This document shows positions 11,207 to 24,515 of a DNA stretch of 64,000 nt, one piece after another. The translations under genes and the position numbers were made by a program. The notes under the pieces were generated by a model. The model ran no database searches and was not told the DNA's origin. It saw only the letters and a list, made by a program, of their open reading frames with translations. How positions within the stretch are numbered: the first letter of the stretch is position 1; each line of letters begins with the position of its first letter. Origin of the DNA: Symbiotaphrina buchneri (taxonomy: Eukaryota > Ascomycota > Symbiotaphrinales > Symbiotaphrinaceae); the NCBI GenBank assembly GCA_001599915.1, contig BCIG01000021.1, positions 248,001-312,000 on the forward strand, written 5' to 3'.

Positions 11207-12442
11207 ATGACATTTCTGGGAAGGGAATCGCGCTTTCTCGCTGGGAGACTACGGCAGGGCTGTGCGCGCAGATCTTTCGCCACGACCAGCAGATGGGCAG
11301 CCGAACAAGTTCGGATAGTCGAGGTGGGACCTAGAGATGGATTACAGAATGAGAAGGCCATTGTGCCTCTGAAGACCAAGATGGAGCTCATCGAGCGGTT
11401 GGCCCAAACGGGACTCCGAGATATCGAAGCTGGCTCCTTCGTGGCCCCGAAATGGGTCCCACAGGTACTCCTGATACTTTCAAAGTAGTAAGGATGGCCT
11501 GCATATATTGCTGACCTCCGACCAGATGACAAATTCAGCCGAAATTCTGGAACATCTTCTCACAAGACCTCCGCCCACCCCACACGGGATAACATATTCC
11601 TTCCTTGTCCCAAATAACAAAGGGCTCGAGAATTTCTTAAGCATCTCTGATAAAGCAATGGCGTGGTCACCGACTACAACACCTCCAACGCCGCCACCAT
11701 CACCCTCATCTACCACGAGGTATGGTGCCACAGCTGATAGCATATATGTTCAGACTCTAATCAGATGCCGTCCAGTACAAGCAGCTTTGGCTCGGAGAAG
11801 CCGCCCGTGGAGACCGAGATTTCGGTATTCGCTGCGGCGACGGAATCCTTTTCCAAAGCCAACCTCAATTGCACCATTGCGGAGTCTATTGAACGTTTTC
11901 GCCCTATTTTCGCATTGTCAAAAGAGCGCAATCTTCGGGTCCGTGCCTACATATCCGTCGTTCTCGGATGCCCCTATGAAGGCCCAGACGTATCGTCAGG
12001 AAAGATAGCAGAGCTGAGCGCTACGCTACTGGAGATGGGCGCTGACCAGATATCGCTGGGCGACACGACAGGAATGGGGACGGCCCCCCGAACCTCGGAA
12101 CTGCTAAAGGCCCTTCACGCTGCCGGAATCTCAAATCATGATTTGGCCGTCCATTTCCACGACACATATGGACAGGCACTTGTTAACGCAGTCGTAGCAT
12201 TGGAGCAAGGCATACGAACATTTGATAGTAGCGTGGGAGGGCTAGGTGGTTGCCCTTATTCCAAAGGCGCCACGGGCAACGTGGCAACAGAAGATCTCGT
12301 ATATTGTATACATAGTTTGGGCGCATCTACTGGCGTCGATGTCGAGAAGATGGCGGAAATAGGTGCATGGATATCCAAAGAACTCGGGAGGCCCAACGAG
12401 AGCAGGGCAGGCAAGGCAATATTAGCCAAGCTCACCGCATAG
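11207..12442 (+). CDS. Hydroxymethylglutaryl-CoA lyase, mitochondrial
   Basis: Three exons: 11207-11464, 11526-11719, 11776-12442; 372 aa. The enzyme splits HMG-CoA into acetoacetate and acetyl-CoA in leucine breakdown. Residues 1-30 are Arg/Ser/Thr-rich without acids after the start, a typical mitochondrial presequence. Then comes the TIM-barrel start [12 protein letters not shown] and the lyase signature [15 protein letters not shown] with the catalytic Cys near the C-terminal side. A Pro/Ser/Thr-rich insert ([13 protein letters not shown]) spans the second intron. The acceptor at 11775 was chosen over the nearer one at 11764 because only it keeps the phase into [17 protein letters not shown]. 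The C-terminus (AKLTA) is not a peroxisomal PTS1. Confidence 0.92.
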
Positions 12443-12957
12443 GGTAGTCTTGAAGCTAGGTCGTCTCGGTATATTTCAAATGAAGACTACCTTACCTATA
12501 ACTCTGCAGAGATTACCTTATAGGTCTCGTCTGAACGAGATGGGCTCCCTTCATGCGTTAGTTCTTCTTCCAAAGATATTGGAAGCGCAGTCGTGCATGA
12601 GGTACTTTAGGTCAGGCACCTTACCTATTTGTGTGAGGAAGGTGTCTGTAAGCGTGAAGTTGGTACGAAATACTCCGTACGCTACGATACGTACGATACA
12701 CTGGGCGGCAACGTATCGGTTCCAGCCATTACTGAGCACTGCGCATATCCTAGCACAACTTCACAAGCCACCACTGACGTGCGTCTCAAGAGCTACGTTC
12801 GTACCCGTGCTGCTCGTTGACTCGTCTTGTGCTACTGCTTTAGATAATCGACATCCTCGCAAGCAATCGACAGTTGGTAGCTCAACCCTCGACTGCCCGG
12901 CGCTCGACATCACCATTAGTGCACCTCTGACCGCACCCGTTGAGTACGCAGATCACA
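12443..12957. other. Intergenic region before VMA2
   Basis: About 515 bp. It holds TACCTTACCT at 12488, a cluster of GTAC-rich repeats around 12655-12700 (ATACGTACGATAC), and the promoter of the V-ATPase gene. Short open frames here have no recognisable content. Confidence 0.4.
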
Positions 12958-14993
<2,036 letters not shown>

Positions 14994-15562
14994 TGTCGTT
15001 GGCGCACAATAGCGTTGAGAGGTTGTGCGGGTCACTTTGCATTGGTAGCTTCTAGCCTTGTAGATAGAATTAGCGCGATGGGTATGATCCTCTCCCAGCC
15101 GAACATAGCACAAGCAGTCAAGTTCCTGAAGAATAAGTCAGCTGTTGTCCCCTATGGTAGACAATGCACTACTTCTCCTTATACGAGTAAAGATCAGGGG
15201 CCAGTCAGAGCAGCTGCGCGGGCTCATGGAATGGTTATCTTCAGCAAAAGTACCTTGTACTGGCTGGAGGTACATGTACCGGTATGTGGTACAGTACATC
15301 AGGTACCTTACATGGCAGCAGTTGTATCGGAACCGGATCGGAAGAAGTCACATCCCTAGTGCGGGACATCCGATCCGGGCCCACTCATACCTTAGCATTA
15401 TATTCATGACTCAACAACCATACGAAGTACAAAAGTGCGCTCGATTGACATCTGGACACAAGGCACACCTGCTCACATACGACCCTTTGAGCCACTTCTT
15501 TTGTTTCGCGGGGTCCGTCATTGAGCCGATTTTATAAAATTTTGGTAGATCTGTTGGCCACC
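14994..15562. other. Intergenic region with TRP5 promoter
   Basis: About 570 bp. It contains a cluster of GTAC palindromes (GGTACATGTACC at 15269-15280 and flanking copies of GTACAGTAC and GGTACCTTAC), a Gcn4/CPC1-type site at 15407-15413, and an AT-rich TATAAAA stretch near 15533, only 30 bp before the TRP5 start. Confidence 0.55.
15407..15413 (+). promoter_or_regulatory. Consensus Gcn4/CPC1 site upstream of tryptophan synthase
   Basis: TGACTCA, the exact core bound by Gcn4-family bZIP activators (CPC1/CpcA in moulds), 150 bp before the TRP5 start codon. Cross-pathway control of tryptophan synthase through this site is well known in fungi; the link here is inferred from motif and position. 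Confidence 0.6.
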
Positions 15563-18030
15563 ATGGACGGCATCAAGAAGACCTTTGCGCGGTGCAAGAG
15601 AGAGAATCGGGTAGGTGCACGATCCCCAAATCTTCCCAAAAGCATTGTCACCAGATACTGATGGCCGCCTTCAGACCGCTCTTGTGACTTATGTGACAGC
15701 CGGCTATCCGACCTCAGAAGAGACCCCAGATATTCTGCTCGCTCTTGAAGCTGGTGGCGCAGGTGAACAGATCTCGATTTCTCCGCGCCTATGGCGATAA
15801 TGCTGAGCTGTTCAATCCAGATATTATCGAACTCGGCGTCCCCTTCACGGACCCAATCGCTGATGGACCTACCATTCAGAAGGCCAATACGGTGTGTGAT
15901 CGTGCCAGGAACGTCAATTGCGACATTACAGAGACTGATTCATCCGCACACAGCAAGCTCTGAAGAATGGTGTCACAGTTACCTCCGTACTGGAGATGGT
16001 CCGGGCGGCACGGAGACGAGGCCTTAAAGCTCCGTTGCTGCTGATGGGCTATTATAATCCTGTTCTAAGTTATGGAGAGGAGCGGCTGCTACAGGATTGT
16101 AAAGAGGCTGGCATAAATGGTTTCATTATCGTAGATCTACCACCCGAGGAAGCCGTGAAGTTCCGCAACTTCTGCACAAAAGGAGGGTATGGATGATTGT
16201 GCACTATTAAGCGGTCTATATCGTGCTCGGATGTGGCTGACCATCTCCTCATAGGTTATCCTACGTCCCTTTAATCGCACCTGCCACCTCGGAAGGCCGT
16301 ATGAAGTTACTTTGCAAGATTGCCGATTCCTTCATCTACGTTGTTTCGCGTATGGGTGTTACCGGTGTCACCGGCGCTGTCTCACAATCGGTCCCTGACC
16401 TGCTCGAGCGGGTCCACAAATGGTCCGGGGGTGTCCCCACCGCATTGGGATTTGGTATCAGCACAAGGGATCAATTTGTAGAAGTCGGGAAGCTTTCGGA
16501 GGCAGTGGTGATAGGCAGTCAGATCATTAATATTTTGGGCGAGGCGCCTGCAGGCCAGGGTTCTAAAGCGGTTGAGGAATACTGCGCACAAATAACAGGC
16601 AAACCATCTGCCCAGAATGGTGCTCCCACGGAGATTGTCTTGGACGAGAATGGCCCAGGGGAGGAGCCCACAACTGTTCAGGTCGACAAGGTTGTCACCG
16701 AGGGAGAGTCCGGAACTGGTCCAGGCTTGGCAGATCAGATTGAGGCCCTGAACGGCGCTGGCGATGCGGACGCGTCTGCGATACCGTCACGATTCGGTGA
16801 ATTCGGAGGTCAATACGTTCCCGAATCGCTCATGGACTGCCTGGCAGAGCTCGAGAAGGGCTTCAACGAAGCAAGAGACGACCCCAAATTCTGGGAAGAG
16901 TATCGATCATATTATCCGTACATGGGACGACCTGGACATCTACATTTGGCAGAGCGCCTCACGGAACACGCTGGTGGCGCAAACATCTGGTTGAAGCGAG
17001 AAGATTTGAACCATACCGGAAGTCACAAGATCAACAATGCATTGGGTCAGATCCTGCTGGCTCGTCGTCTGGGCAAGACCGAGATCATTGCTGAGACCGG
17101 AGCCGGTCAGCATGGTGTCGCTACGGCCACCGTATGTGCGAAGTTCGGGATGAAATGCACAGTTTTTATGGGTGCTGTGAGTCTAAATCCATAAACCCTC
17201 AACTTTATTGTGCTCATACTATGCAGGAGGATGTAAGACGGCAGGCGTTGAACGTTTTCAGGATGAAGCTTCTTGGAGCATCAGTTGTTGCAGTCGATGC
17301 TGGGTCGAAGACCCTCCGTGATGCTGTTAATGAAGCTCTACGTCACTGGGTTGTCCACCTTTCCACTACCCATTATATCATCGGCTCAGCAATCGGTCCC
17401 CATCCGTTCCCTACCATCGTCCGTACTTTCCAGTCAGTCATAGGCAATGAGACGAAGGAGCAGATGCAGAAGCTCAGGGGTAAGCTTCCTGATGCAGTGG
17501 TAGCATGCGTGGGCGGTGGCAGTAATGCCGTGGGGATGTTCTACCCCTTCTCGAAGGATCCTAGTGTCAAGCTTCTCGGCGTCGAGGCTGGTGGAGAAGG
17601 TCTGGACACCGTGAGGCATAGCGCGACCCTGACTGGTGGTACCAAGGGGGTGCTACACGGTGTGCGGACATATGTGCTGCAGGATAAGCACGGTCAGATC
17701 CAGGACACTCATTCAGTCTCTGCTGGATTGGACTATCCCGGTGTCGGGCCCGAGTTATCATCCTGGAAAGATACCGAAAGGGCCAAGTTCATTGCTGCGA
17801 CAGATGCGCAAGCTTTCATCGGCTTTAGGTTGATAACTCAACTAGAGGGCATTATCCCTGCTCTTGAATCGTCGCATGCTGTTTATGGCGCTGTCGAGCT
17901 CGCGAAGACCATGGAGAAAGGGCAAGATATAGTGATATGTCTGAGTGGGAGAGGCGATAAAGACGTGCAGAGCGTTGCGGAGGAGCTGCCGAAGCTCGGG
18001 CCGCAGATTGGCTGGGATCTCAGGTTCTAA
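15563..18030 (+). CDS. TRP5: Bifunctional tryptophan synthase (TrpA-TrpB fusion)
   Basis: Six exons: 15563-15610, 15675-15762, 15821-15891, 15954-16186, 16255-17176, 17227-18030; 721 aa. It converts indole-glycerol phosphate and serine to tryptophan. The TrpA half (to about residue 265) shows [32 protein letters not shown] and APATSEGRM, then a linker of roughly 60-70 residues rich in Glu, Gly and Thr. The TrpB half ([10 protein letters not shown] onward) has the PLP lysine in [13 protein letters not shown] and the phosphate-binding [15 protein letters not shown]. The start ([15 protein letters not shown]) sits in a good Kozak context, gccaccATGg. All five introns keep phase. The order alpha-linker-beta is the fungal arrangement. 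Confidence 0.96.
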
Positions 18031-18299
18031 ATTCACAGTGGATTCAGGCGTCACTGGGGGGTGAAGCAAAAGTCCCATGCATTAGAGATGTCGGGAGCAT
18101 AGATTTTATATGTCGATAATGTACAGTTTTAAGCCCGCTGAATTGCGGATGCCTCTGTGGACGGCAGAGTACAGGAAGTGATGGTCCACATGAGAATTTC
18201 CGAAACGCCGCCGCACCGATGCCGCTGAATGATGCTCCTCCTGCAGGATGCTATATGCGAAGAGATGCCTCACGAAAGGTCCTGCAGCATATACACTTT

Positions 18300-18794
18300 T
18301 CAAAAGTCTGTGACCTTTCCATTGTAGCTCCAATCGCCTTCGTGACCCCACCTCAACGGCTCATTCTTTGGGCCGCCAACTTCCCCTGTTTTGGGATTTC
18401 TATCGCCTTCGAATTCCGGTTTTGCGCCCCTGTATACGTCGGGGTGCAGCTTATCAGCATCCTCCTCCACCCGCACAGCGGCGTCGATGAATTCAGGCGG
18501 CGCCGCAGTCACGGCTCCATCCACCTCGGAGTCCGAATGAGGCGACTGGTTGACCTGCGGTCGGGGTCCGGAGCTCTGGGTGCGAGCGACAGTGATGGAT
18601 GGTTGCTCGGTCGGAGTGCTAAAGGCGCCGGTGGAGCGACGCTGCAGTTCCTCGAAGATTTCCTGTTCTTCCTTGGGAAGACGGGGAGGGGCCGGCCCTG
18701 TAGACCACGGGCTGTCCCTAGCAGAAAGGCGGGAGGCGGTCGAGAAGCGCAACCCGCGGGAAAGTAGGGAGAGCTGGGATGTCAAGCGCAGCAT
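18300..18794 (-). CDS. SDH8: Succinate dehydrogenase assembly factor 4, mitochondrial
   Basis: Single exon, 164 aa. SDHAF4 (Sdh8 in yeast, DUF1674) helps the flavinylated SDH1 subunit join complex II in the mitochondrial matrix. The diagnostic end is present: NPKTGEVGGPKNEPLRWG followed by DWSYNGKVTDF at the very C-terminus. Residues 1-30 (MLRLTSQLSLLSRGLRFSTA) form a basic amphipathic presequence, which decides the start at 18794; the frame is open further up but those residues do not look like a targeting peptide. The middle is Ser/Thr/Pro-rich and acidic, longer than in yeast but common in moulds. It shares a 374-bp divergent promoter with the acetylornithine aminotransferase gene. Confidence 0.88.
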   Translation of the reverse strand: MLRLTSQLSLLSRGLRFSTASRLSARDSPWSTGPAPPRLPKEEQEIFEELQRRSTGAFSTPTEQPSITVARTQSSGPRPQVNQSPHSDSEVDGAVTAAPPEFIDAAVRVEEDADKLHPDVYRGAKPEFEGDRNPKTGEVGGPKNEPLRWGHEGDWSYNGKVTDF

Positions 18795-19069
18795 TACTGT
18801 GCAGCTGAAGAGGACGCGGTGTGTAAGCTCCGACTGATCTTTCGCAAAGGTGCAATCTAGCCCGTATGATGTTGATGTTGGTTCGAATGTCGCAAGCCCT
18901 GGGGGCAGACCGAATCGTCTCAAGAACTGCTGCTGCTGTGACCACGGAGGGCAAACCCGACGCCGCCTCGCCGCTTCGGGCCCAGATCTGCTTATCGATA
19001 AGGAAAATCATTAATCGTTTAGGCCGAGCCCCAAATTGCTCCCCGCCGACGATATTCTTCCTGTATCTC

Positions 19070-19076
19070 TGACTCA
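19070..19076 (+). promoter_or_regulatory. Consensus Gcn4/CPC1 site upstream of ARG8
   Basis: TGACTCA, 93 bp before the start codon of the arginine-pathway aminotransferase and 276 bp from the divergent SDHAF4 start. Together with the identical site before TRP5 it suggests cross-pathway amino-acid control of both genes. Confidence 0.6.
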
Positions 19077-19168
19077 TTTACGGAGTAATTGCTATATTCA
19101 CTTGCACTTGCACTTCAACTTCATGCAGCGTCTCCCGTCTCGTCCAACCTAGTCAGAGTATTGCGGCA

Positions 19169-20744
19169 ATGGCTCTGCGAATATCCTCAAACCGTCTAAC
19201 CGCTCGGTTGGTCTCCGCCAGCGGCAGGCCATCATCGTCCGTCACCGCAATTCCGCACGCAAGACGACTTGCTTCAGCAGCGGCAGTGCCGACCTCAGGC
19301 CTGGCGGACGACGTGAAGAGGGAACTGGCTGTCAGTCGCATCAAATTACCTCACCTGTGGTTTATCTAACCTGCTACAGAAAGAGTCATCATCGGTACCC
19401 AATCCTGATCCTCCTTCAGACTCGCAGTCTGCTCGTCTAGTTCAAGACAGAGAAGCCTTCCTGGTGCCCACATATGCTCGCCCGCCCCCGGTATTCGTCA
19501 AGGGCGAGGGATCCTATTTGTACGACTTGGAGAATAGAAAATACCTTGATTTCACTGCTGGAATCGCAGTCAATGCTCTAGGCCACTGCGATGAGGAAAT
19601 GGTCAAGCTACTGTCACAGCAGGTAGAGCCCAAGGAGGGCCCTCGGGATTCAATTACTTAGTGCTAATTCCACTGTTAGGCCCGAACATTGATTCACAGC
19701 TCCAATCTCTACCACAACCCCTGGATAGGGGAACTCTCGAAATTACTGGTTGAGAAGACACTAGCAGCCGGTTGCATGGCAACAGCTTCTAAGGTGTTCA
19801 TCTCAAATTCGGGATCAGAGGCGAACGAAGCTGCACTTAAGTTCGCTCGGAAAGTGGGCAAAGTGCGCTCATCCGGATCCAAATACGAGATTGTTTCTTT
19901 CCATGGTTCGTTCCATGGCCGCACATTTGGCTCTCTATCTGCCACACCGAACCCGAAGTACCAGAAGCCGTTCGCTCCTATGGTCCCAGGCTTCAGATAT
20001 GGTACGCTAAATGATGAGGCTGCCCTCAGCGAGCTGGTAACGGAGGAGACGTGCGGTGTCATCGTGGAACCGATTCAGGGCGAAGGCGGTGTGAATGTCG
20101 CTACACCATCCTTCCTTGCGGCGCTGCGTAAGCGCTGTCATGAGGTCGGCGCAGTCCTGATATATGATGAAATTCAGTGTGGACTCTCCCGGACTGGCAA
20201 GTTGTGGGCGCACGGCGAGCTGCCGCCGGAAGCTCATCCGGATATCCTCACGTCAGCGAAGGCACTTGGCAATGGCTTTCCCATAGGTGCGACTATCGTG
20301 AGCGAGGATGTCGCGAAGGCCATTCAGACCGGCGACCATGGCACCACATTTGGTGGTAACCCTCTGGCCTGCCGATTGGCACATTACATTGTCAATCGCC
20401 TGTCGGAACCAGAGCTGCAGAAAGGTGTTTTCGCGAAGGAGAAGATTTTCCGAAAGCATTTCGATGCCCTGAGGAAGCGATATCCAGCAGTCGTCAAGGA
20501 AGTTCGTGGCAAGGGATTACTACTGGGTCTTCAGCTGGCCAAGGATCCTACGCCATTAGTCACTGCTGCTAGGGAAAGAGGCTTGTTGATTATTACATGC
20601 GGCACGAATACCCTGCGATTCGTGCCTCCTCTAGTTATCAGCGAAAATGAGATTGAGGCCGGTATGGGCATTCTGAGCGATGCAATGGACTTTGTCTTCA
20701 AGCAGGGCCAGGATGTGGAAGGTACGAAACACGCAGCAAAATAA
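19169..20744 (+). CDS. ARG8: Acetylornithine aminotransferase, mitochondrial
   Basis: Three exons: 19169-19330, 19380-19622, 19680-20744; 489 aa. This PLP enzyme makes N-acetylornithine in the mitochondrial arginine pathway. Features: a presequence rich in Arg and Ser (MALRISSNRLTARLVSAS), the class-III aminotransferase start GEGSYLYDLENRKYLDF, FISNSGSEANEAALKFAR, SFHGSFHGRTFG, EPIQGEGGV, LIYDEIQCGLSRTG and the PLP lysine in LTSAKALGNGFPIGA, followed by GTTFGGNPLACR. Introns are 49 and 57 nt, both phase 0. Start is the first ATG before the presequence. A Gcn4/CPC1-type site lies upstream. Confidence 0.94.
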
Positions 20745-21216
20745 TCGGACCAAAAGCGATCTTTCTGTCAGTTGTGGCGCCGTGGAGGACTTTATGTAGA
20801 TGCTTCTCAAATAGGGGCAATGCGGCGCGCTGTATATACCGGCCATCTTGCGCGACGCGGATGTTTTTGCTATTATAAAAGGTTGTGTATGCGTCCGTGA
20901 TTGGCTCGATGGCATTCGGAAATATTCCGCACTGTTTACAAAGCGTGAGTCCGTCAGCACCATTCCGTGCCATCAGGTTGTCTGGAGCTGAGTATGCTGC
21001 CGTGCGGTGACGGCACATCGATATCAAATACCGTAACGATGGCACTGCATGAATGCTTGACTATTCCTGCATATAGTGATATTCCGTGTCATTGCTGCAG
21101 CGAAGATTGTTGAACAATATAAAGTAAGGTAGCAGTCGGACTCGGGACTTTTAGACAGCCTCTACCCCTGAATTGGTCTTTGTCAGCCCCTGAATTATAG
21201 TCTCCGGAGCTCGAAT
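20745..21216. other. Intergenic region ARG8 to cupin gene
   Basis: About 470 bp with no supported gene. It serves as ARG8 3' flank and as promoter of the cupin-type gene. Short frames on the minus strand have no family features. Confidence 0.35.
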
Positions 21217-21907
21217 ATGGCACGCACCAACACAACCGGTCGGAAAATTTTCACACGGCCGGGTTCCGTGATCTATGAGCTCCCTTCTTCTCCCGAAACT
21301 CACGTAGTGACGATAACGCTACCGCCTGGCTCCCAGTGGGCCAGCGGTCTGCATTGGCATGAGTCCCACACGGAGTACCTGCGCATCGTCCGCGGCCGAG
21401 CGCTGGTCACTCTGAGCGACGTAACCATAGTCTGCTCGGCTCAGGACGGGCCCTTGGAGGTGAAAAGGGGCGTATGGCATGAATGGAGACGTGCGCCCTT
21501 GGATGCCCCAGGCCGGCGCCAAAGCCGACGGCCAGAATGATGAGGAGGACCTCGTGGTGCAAGAGTGGACAGTGCCAGCGGATGGGCAAAAAGAATCCTT
21601 CTTCCGCAATCTGAACTCAGTTCTGCTTGAGACTTCGGCGACCACGAAGGTCGGTGAAGATCTATTGACTGCTCGTTTGCGCGGATGGGCGCTGCTCTTC
21701 CAGCTCTATGTCTTGTTCTGGCACTTTGATAACTTTCCGGTCATTCTCGGGTGGCGTTGGCTGCCTCGAACGATAGAGAGAATTGTCGCTTGGTCTCTAT
21801 TGTACGTGGCTACTTGTGCGGGGAGCGTCGTGGGAATCCGGGGCTGGTACGAGGAGTATACACCTGAACGGTTGAGAAGAATACAAGAGCCGGGCAAAGA
21901 GAAGTAG
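21217..21907 (+). pseudogene. Cupin-type protein with C-terminal membrane segment; frame interrupted
   Basis: Two overlapping frames make one protein. The first (21217 on) is a cupin: TITLPPGSQWASGLHWHESHTEYL gives in shorter form GLHWHESHTEYL with the metal-type histidines, then RGRALVTLSDV and RGVWHEWRRA. The second, shifted by one base, continues with EEDLVVQEWTVPADGQ, FFRNLN and a hydrophobic C-terminal half (ALLFQLYVLFWHF; SLLYVATCAGSVVGI), ending near 21907. The whole span is 691 nt, one more than a multiple of three. A 52-nt GT-AG intron (21460-21511) would repair the phase but would delete the conserved HEW motif, so a real one-base frameshift (mutation or assembly error) seems likelier. 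Small cupin proteins of this type are common in moulds; the function is not known. Confidence 0.55.
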
Positions 21908-22054
21908 AAATCGTTGACTGGGATAATGCTATTTGACGTACGCAATTGTCCATGCACAGAGCTCTTCCAAAACCATGATCTAATCTGTAACACCTGCTGA
22001 ACGCTCAGAACCCGTCTACACCGTATCAATATCAGAATCACAATCTATGAGGTA

Positions 22055-23583
22055 TCATTCTCGTCGGCAATAGTCCCGTCCATGCCTCACCTGCCAGTCA
22101 CAGAGCCAGACCTCCATAGCCATACCAAGAAAACCAGCAATGCAGATTCCCGCCGAGTCGCTCACGCTCGCAGCGCCCAGGCTGAACTCGCGCTCGCTTT
22201 CCGGGACTTTGTCGGTGATCTCTGCAAAAGCATTGACATACACAGCGCCGCCGAGCAAACCCTCCCAAAACATGATGCCGAAGATGACCCATACGGAAGG
22301 TATGAAATTGTAGAGGGCGTGGAGAGTGAGAAGGACCAGATTTAGAACCTGCAAAAGGGAAGGCACGTAGAGGTGATGGATGCGGACAAAGGGTGTGGAT
22401 GACCGAGAGAGGAAGACCCCTACCTGGTAAAGAGCATTGTATGTGGGGTAGAACGCGCGATAATGCTGAAAGGGACTGCTACCCAAAGGGAACAGAAGGG
22501 TTGGAGATACCCCTTGGTTGATGGTGTATTCGCTAATGTAGACCAACAACAATGGTATCATGCTGCGACAAGTGTGAGCGGCAAGCAATGGATCTTGTAG
22601 GCATCCGTGACATAGATGCCAGAATATCGGAGGATACTTACTATGGGATTACGAGACCGCGCACCCTGAGCAAGTGGGCTTTGAAGCTGCGCCAGGCGAG
22701 CCTTGACTTGGAGTCTCCATGCTTCGCGGCAAAGGCGCGTTGCCGAGGGACGGCCCCGCTGAGGAGACCCTCGAGCTCTCTTTCAGATTCATGCGTGCTC
22801 GGCGAAAGAATGCCGTCGTCTGCAGTGGTACCGGGAGACTCTGACCAGGTCTCTTGCGTTTTAGCCGCCTTGAGAGGTGCAAGTGGTAAGACTCCGAAAA
22901 AGGTGATCAGCAGGATGGCTGGCAAGCATGAGAAGGCCAGTAAGCTAGTCCTGACACTCAAGCCGAAAGTATTTGTCGCAAGGGCATACGCGCCTGCACC
23001 GATCAATCCAGCAGTGCCAGTTCCGCTACCCCAGGCAGCCAGACTAAAATGACCGTAGTAGTGCGTCAAGCCGAGAAACGTCATCTCTCCCCCGCCAGAA
23101 CTGAGGCTGGAAAGCATAACGCCAAGCATCTTCATCCTTATCGCCGCTCCATCGGTGGTCATGGGCGACAGCGCGATGGTGAGCATGCCGCTAGTCGACA
23201 GGGACACCAGGATCAGCATCCGAATGGGATACGGTATGAGATGGATGAAGTAGGGCGCAATGAGCTTCACACCAAACGAGGGCATGACGTCGAACAGGAG
23301 CACTACGCCTTTGGGGACACGGGGGCCGACCAGGTCGAGGGCTGCGGAGAGGATGATGACATAGAGCACGTTGTTGATGATGCCTGGCTCAGAGTCAGAA
23401 CCGTCAGCCTCAATGCCAGGTCCAGAAAGTGCATGGAATTGTCCAGCATATTTGTCACGCACCGAATAGCCAAAAGGCAACACACACTCTAGCATCGGCA
23501 CCGTGGAAGATTGCCCGTAAGCGCTCCTTGTAGACCGCCCATGATGAAGCTGGAGAGCCAGGTAACGGTAGTAGCATAACCAT
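22055..23583 (-). CDS. BTN1: CLN3/battenin family vacuolar membrane protein (Btn1)
   Basis: Three exons: 23463-23583, 22642-23383, 22055-22562; 456 aa. Btn1, the homologue of human battenin, is a multi-pass vacuole/lysosome membrane protein affecting pH and basic amino-acid balance. Family blocks: [10 protein letters not shown] joined over the first intron to [19 protein letters not shown], then [47 protein letters not shown], the central charged loop, and after the second intron [31 protein letters not shown] and the end GRDYCRRE. About ten hydrophobic helices are visible. Introns are both 79 nt and in phase. The start is uncertain: 23583 (MVMLLPLPG) or the next Met at 23577. Confidence 0.9.
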
Positions 23584-24515
23584 TGGAGAGCGTGAGCGTC
23601 CGCGATAACTCGTCTCCCGATGGATGATCTGGATGCCTTGCCTGGGTTCCAAGCCAATCTGGAGGTCGAAGAGACGGAGGCGCCTAGGTCGACTTTGCGT
23701 GTCAAGACAGCTAAGATATGTAAGGCAGGTCGTCGGATCGGTGGTGCCCCGGTAACGTTCACAGATGTACGACGTATCCCTTGAGCGTTGCAGCCCCCAC
23801 AGATCAAGGACAGCACTTCATACCACCAACTGTGTGCTATGGCATTTCCTTCACTCACGAGGCCAATGGTGGTTGAAGCCCAATTCCAGGGATGACAAGA
23901 TGGACAGATTATTGACGGCGCGTATCGGTATCTTAAGGTACGGTGTAGCTTATCCTTTCTCCGTGATTGGGCGCGGGTTACCCTTAGTGGCCTGCAAACG
24001 CATCATGGCTGGAACCTTAAACAGTCGGTCCAGTTAAGCATGATCCAAGGCAAGGTAAGGTACCTAGCACATGCACCTATCAGCGTACCTCACCCAGGTA
24101 CCTACCTTAGGGTTGTGCGTGGCTGCTTTTGGCGCGCCGACGGGTGTTTGCTTTGCTTTGATTTTCCCGTCCCATTCCCCCCCCCCACATCCATCCACAT
24201 CACCGCTGCTCCAATATTCACCCACCCAATCCTGCTCGATTTACTCTGAAGTTACGGAGTCTACTGGACGCAATACCTGAGCGATTTGACAGCCCAGCTG
24301 ACTGGCTGTTCATGAGACTTCACCTCTGTACCCAGCTCAACTGCGGGGAACTAGCGGCTTCACTCTTTCACCGCCGCCGCTGAATGTTCTTTACCGCGCA
24401 AACACTTTCAGTGCGACTTCCGCTTCTCGACTTTCCCCCTCACTTCATGCGCCTCCACCGGATGATCTACGGACAATAGATCGTTGCGACCCTCGCGGCG
24501 ATCCTCACCGACTCC
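23584..24515. promoter_or_regulatory. Divergent promoter BTN1 / RXT3
   Basis: About 930 bp between divergent starts. It includes AAGGTAAGGTACC at 24052-24064, a neighbouring AGGTACCTACCTTAGG, and a pyrimidine-rich run with eleven or so consecutive C near 24176-24190, then CT-rich leader sequence. I see no gene. Confidence 0.45.

Noticed and set aside
11720-11764. 45-nt intron in the HMG-CoA lyase gene ending at the first CAG
   Set aside because: It would put the last exon in the wrong frame; the acceptor at 11774-11775 keeps phase and the conserved sequence.
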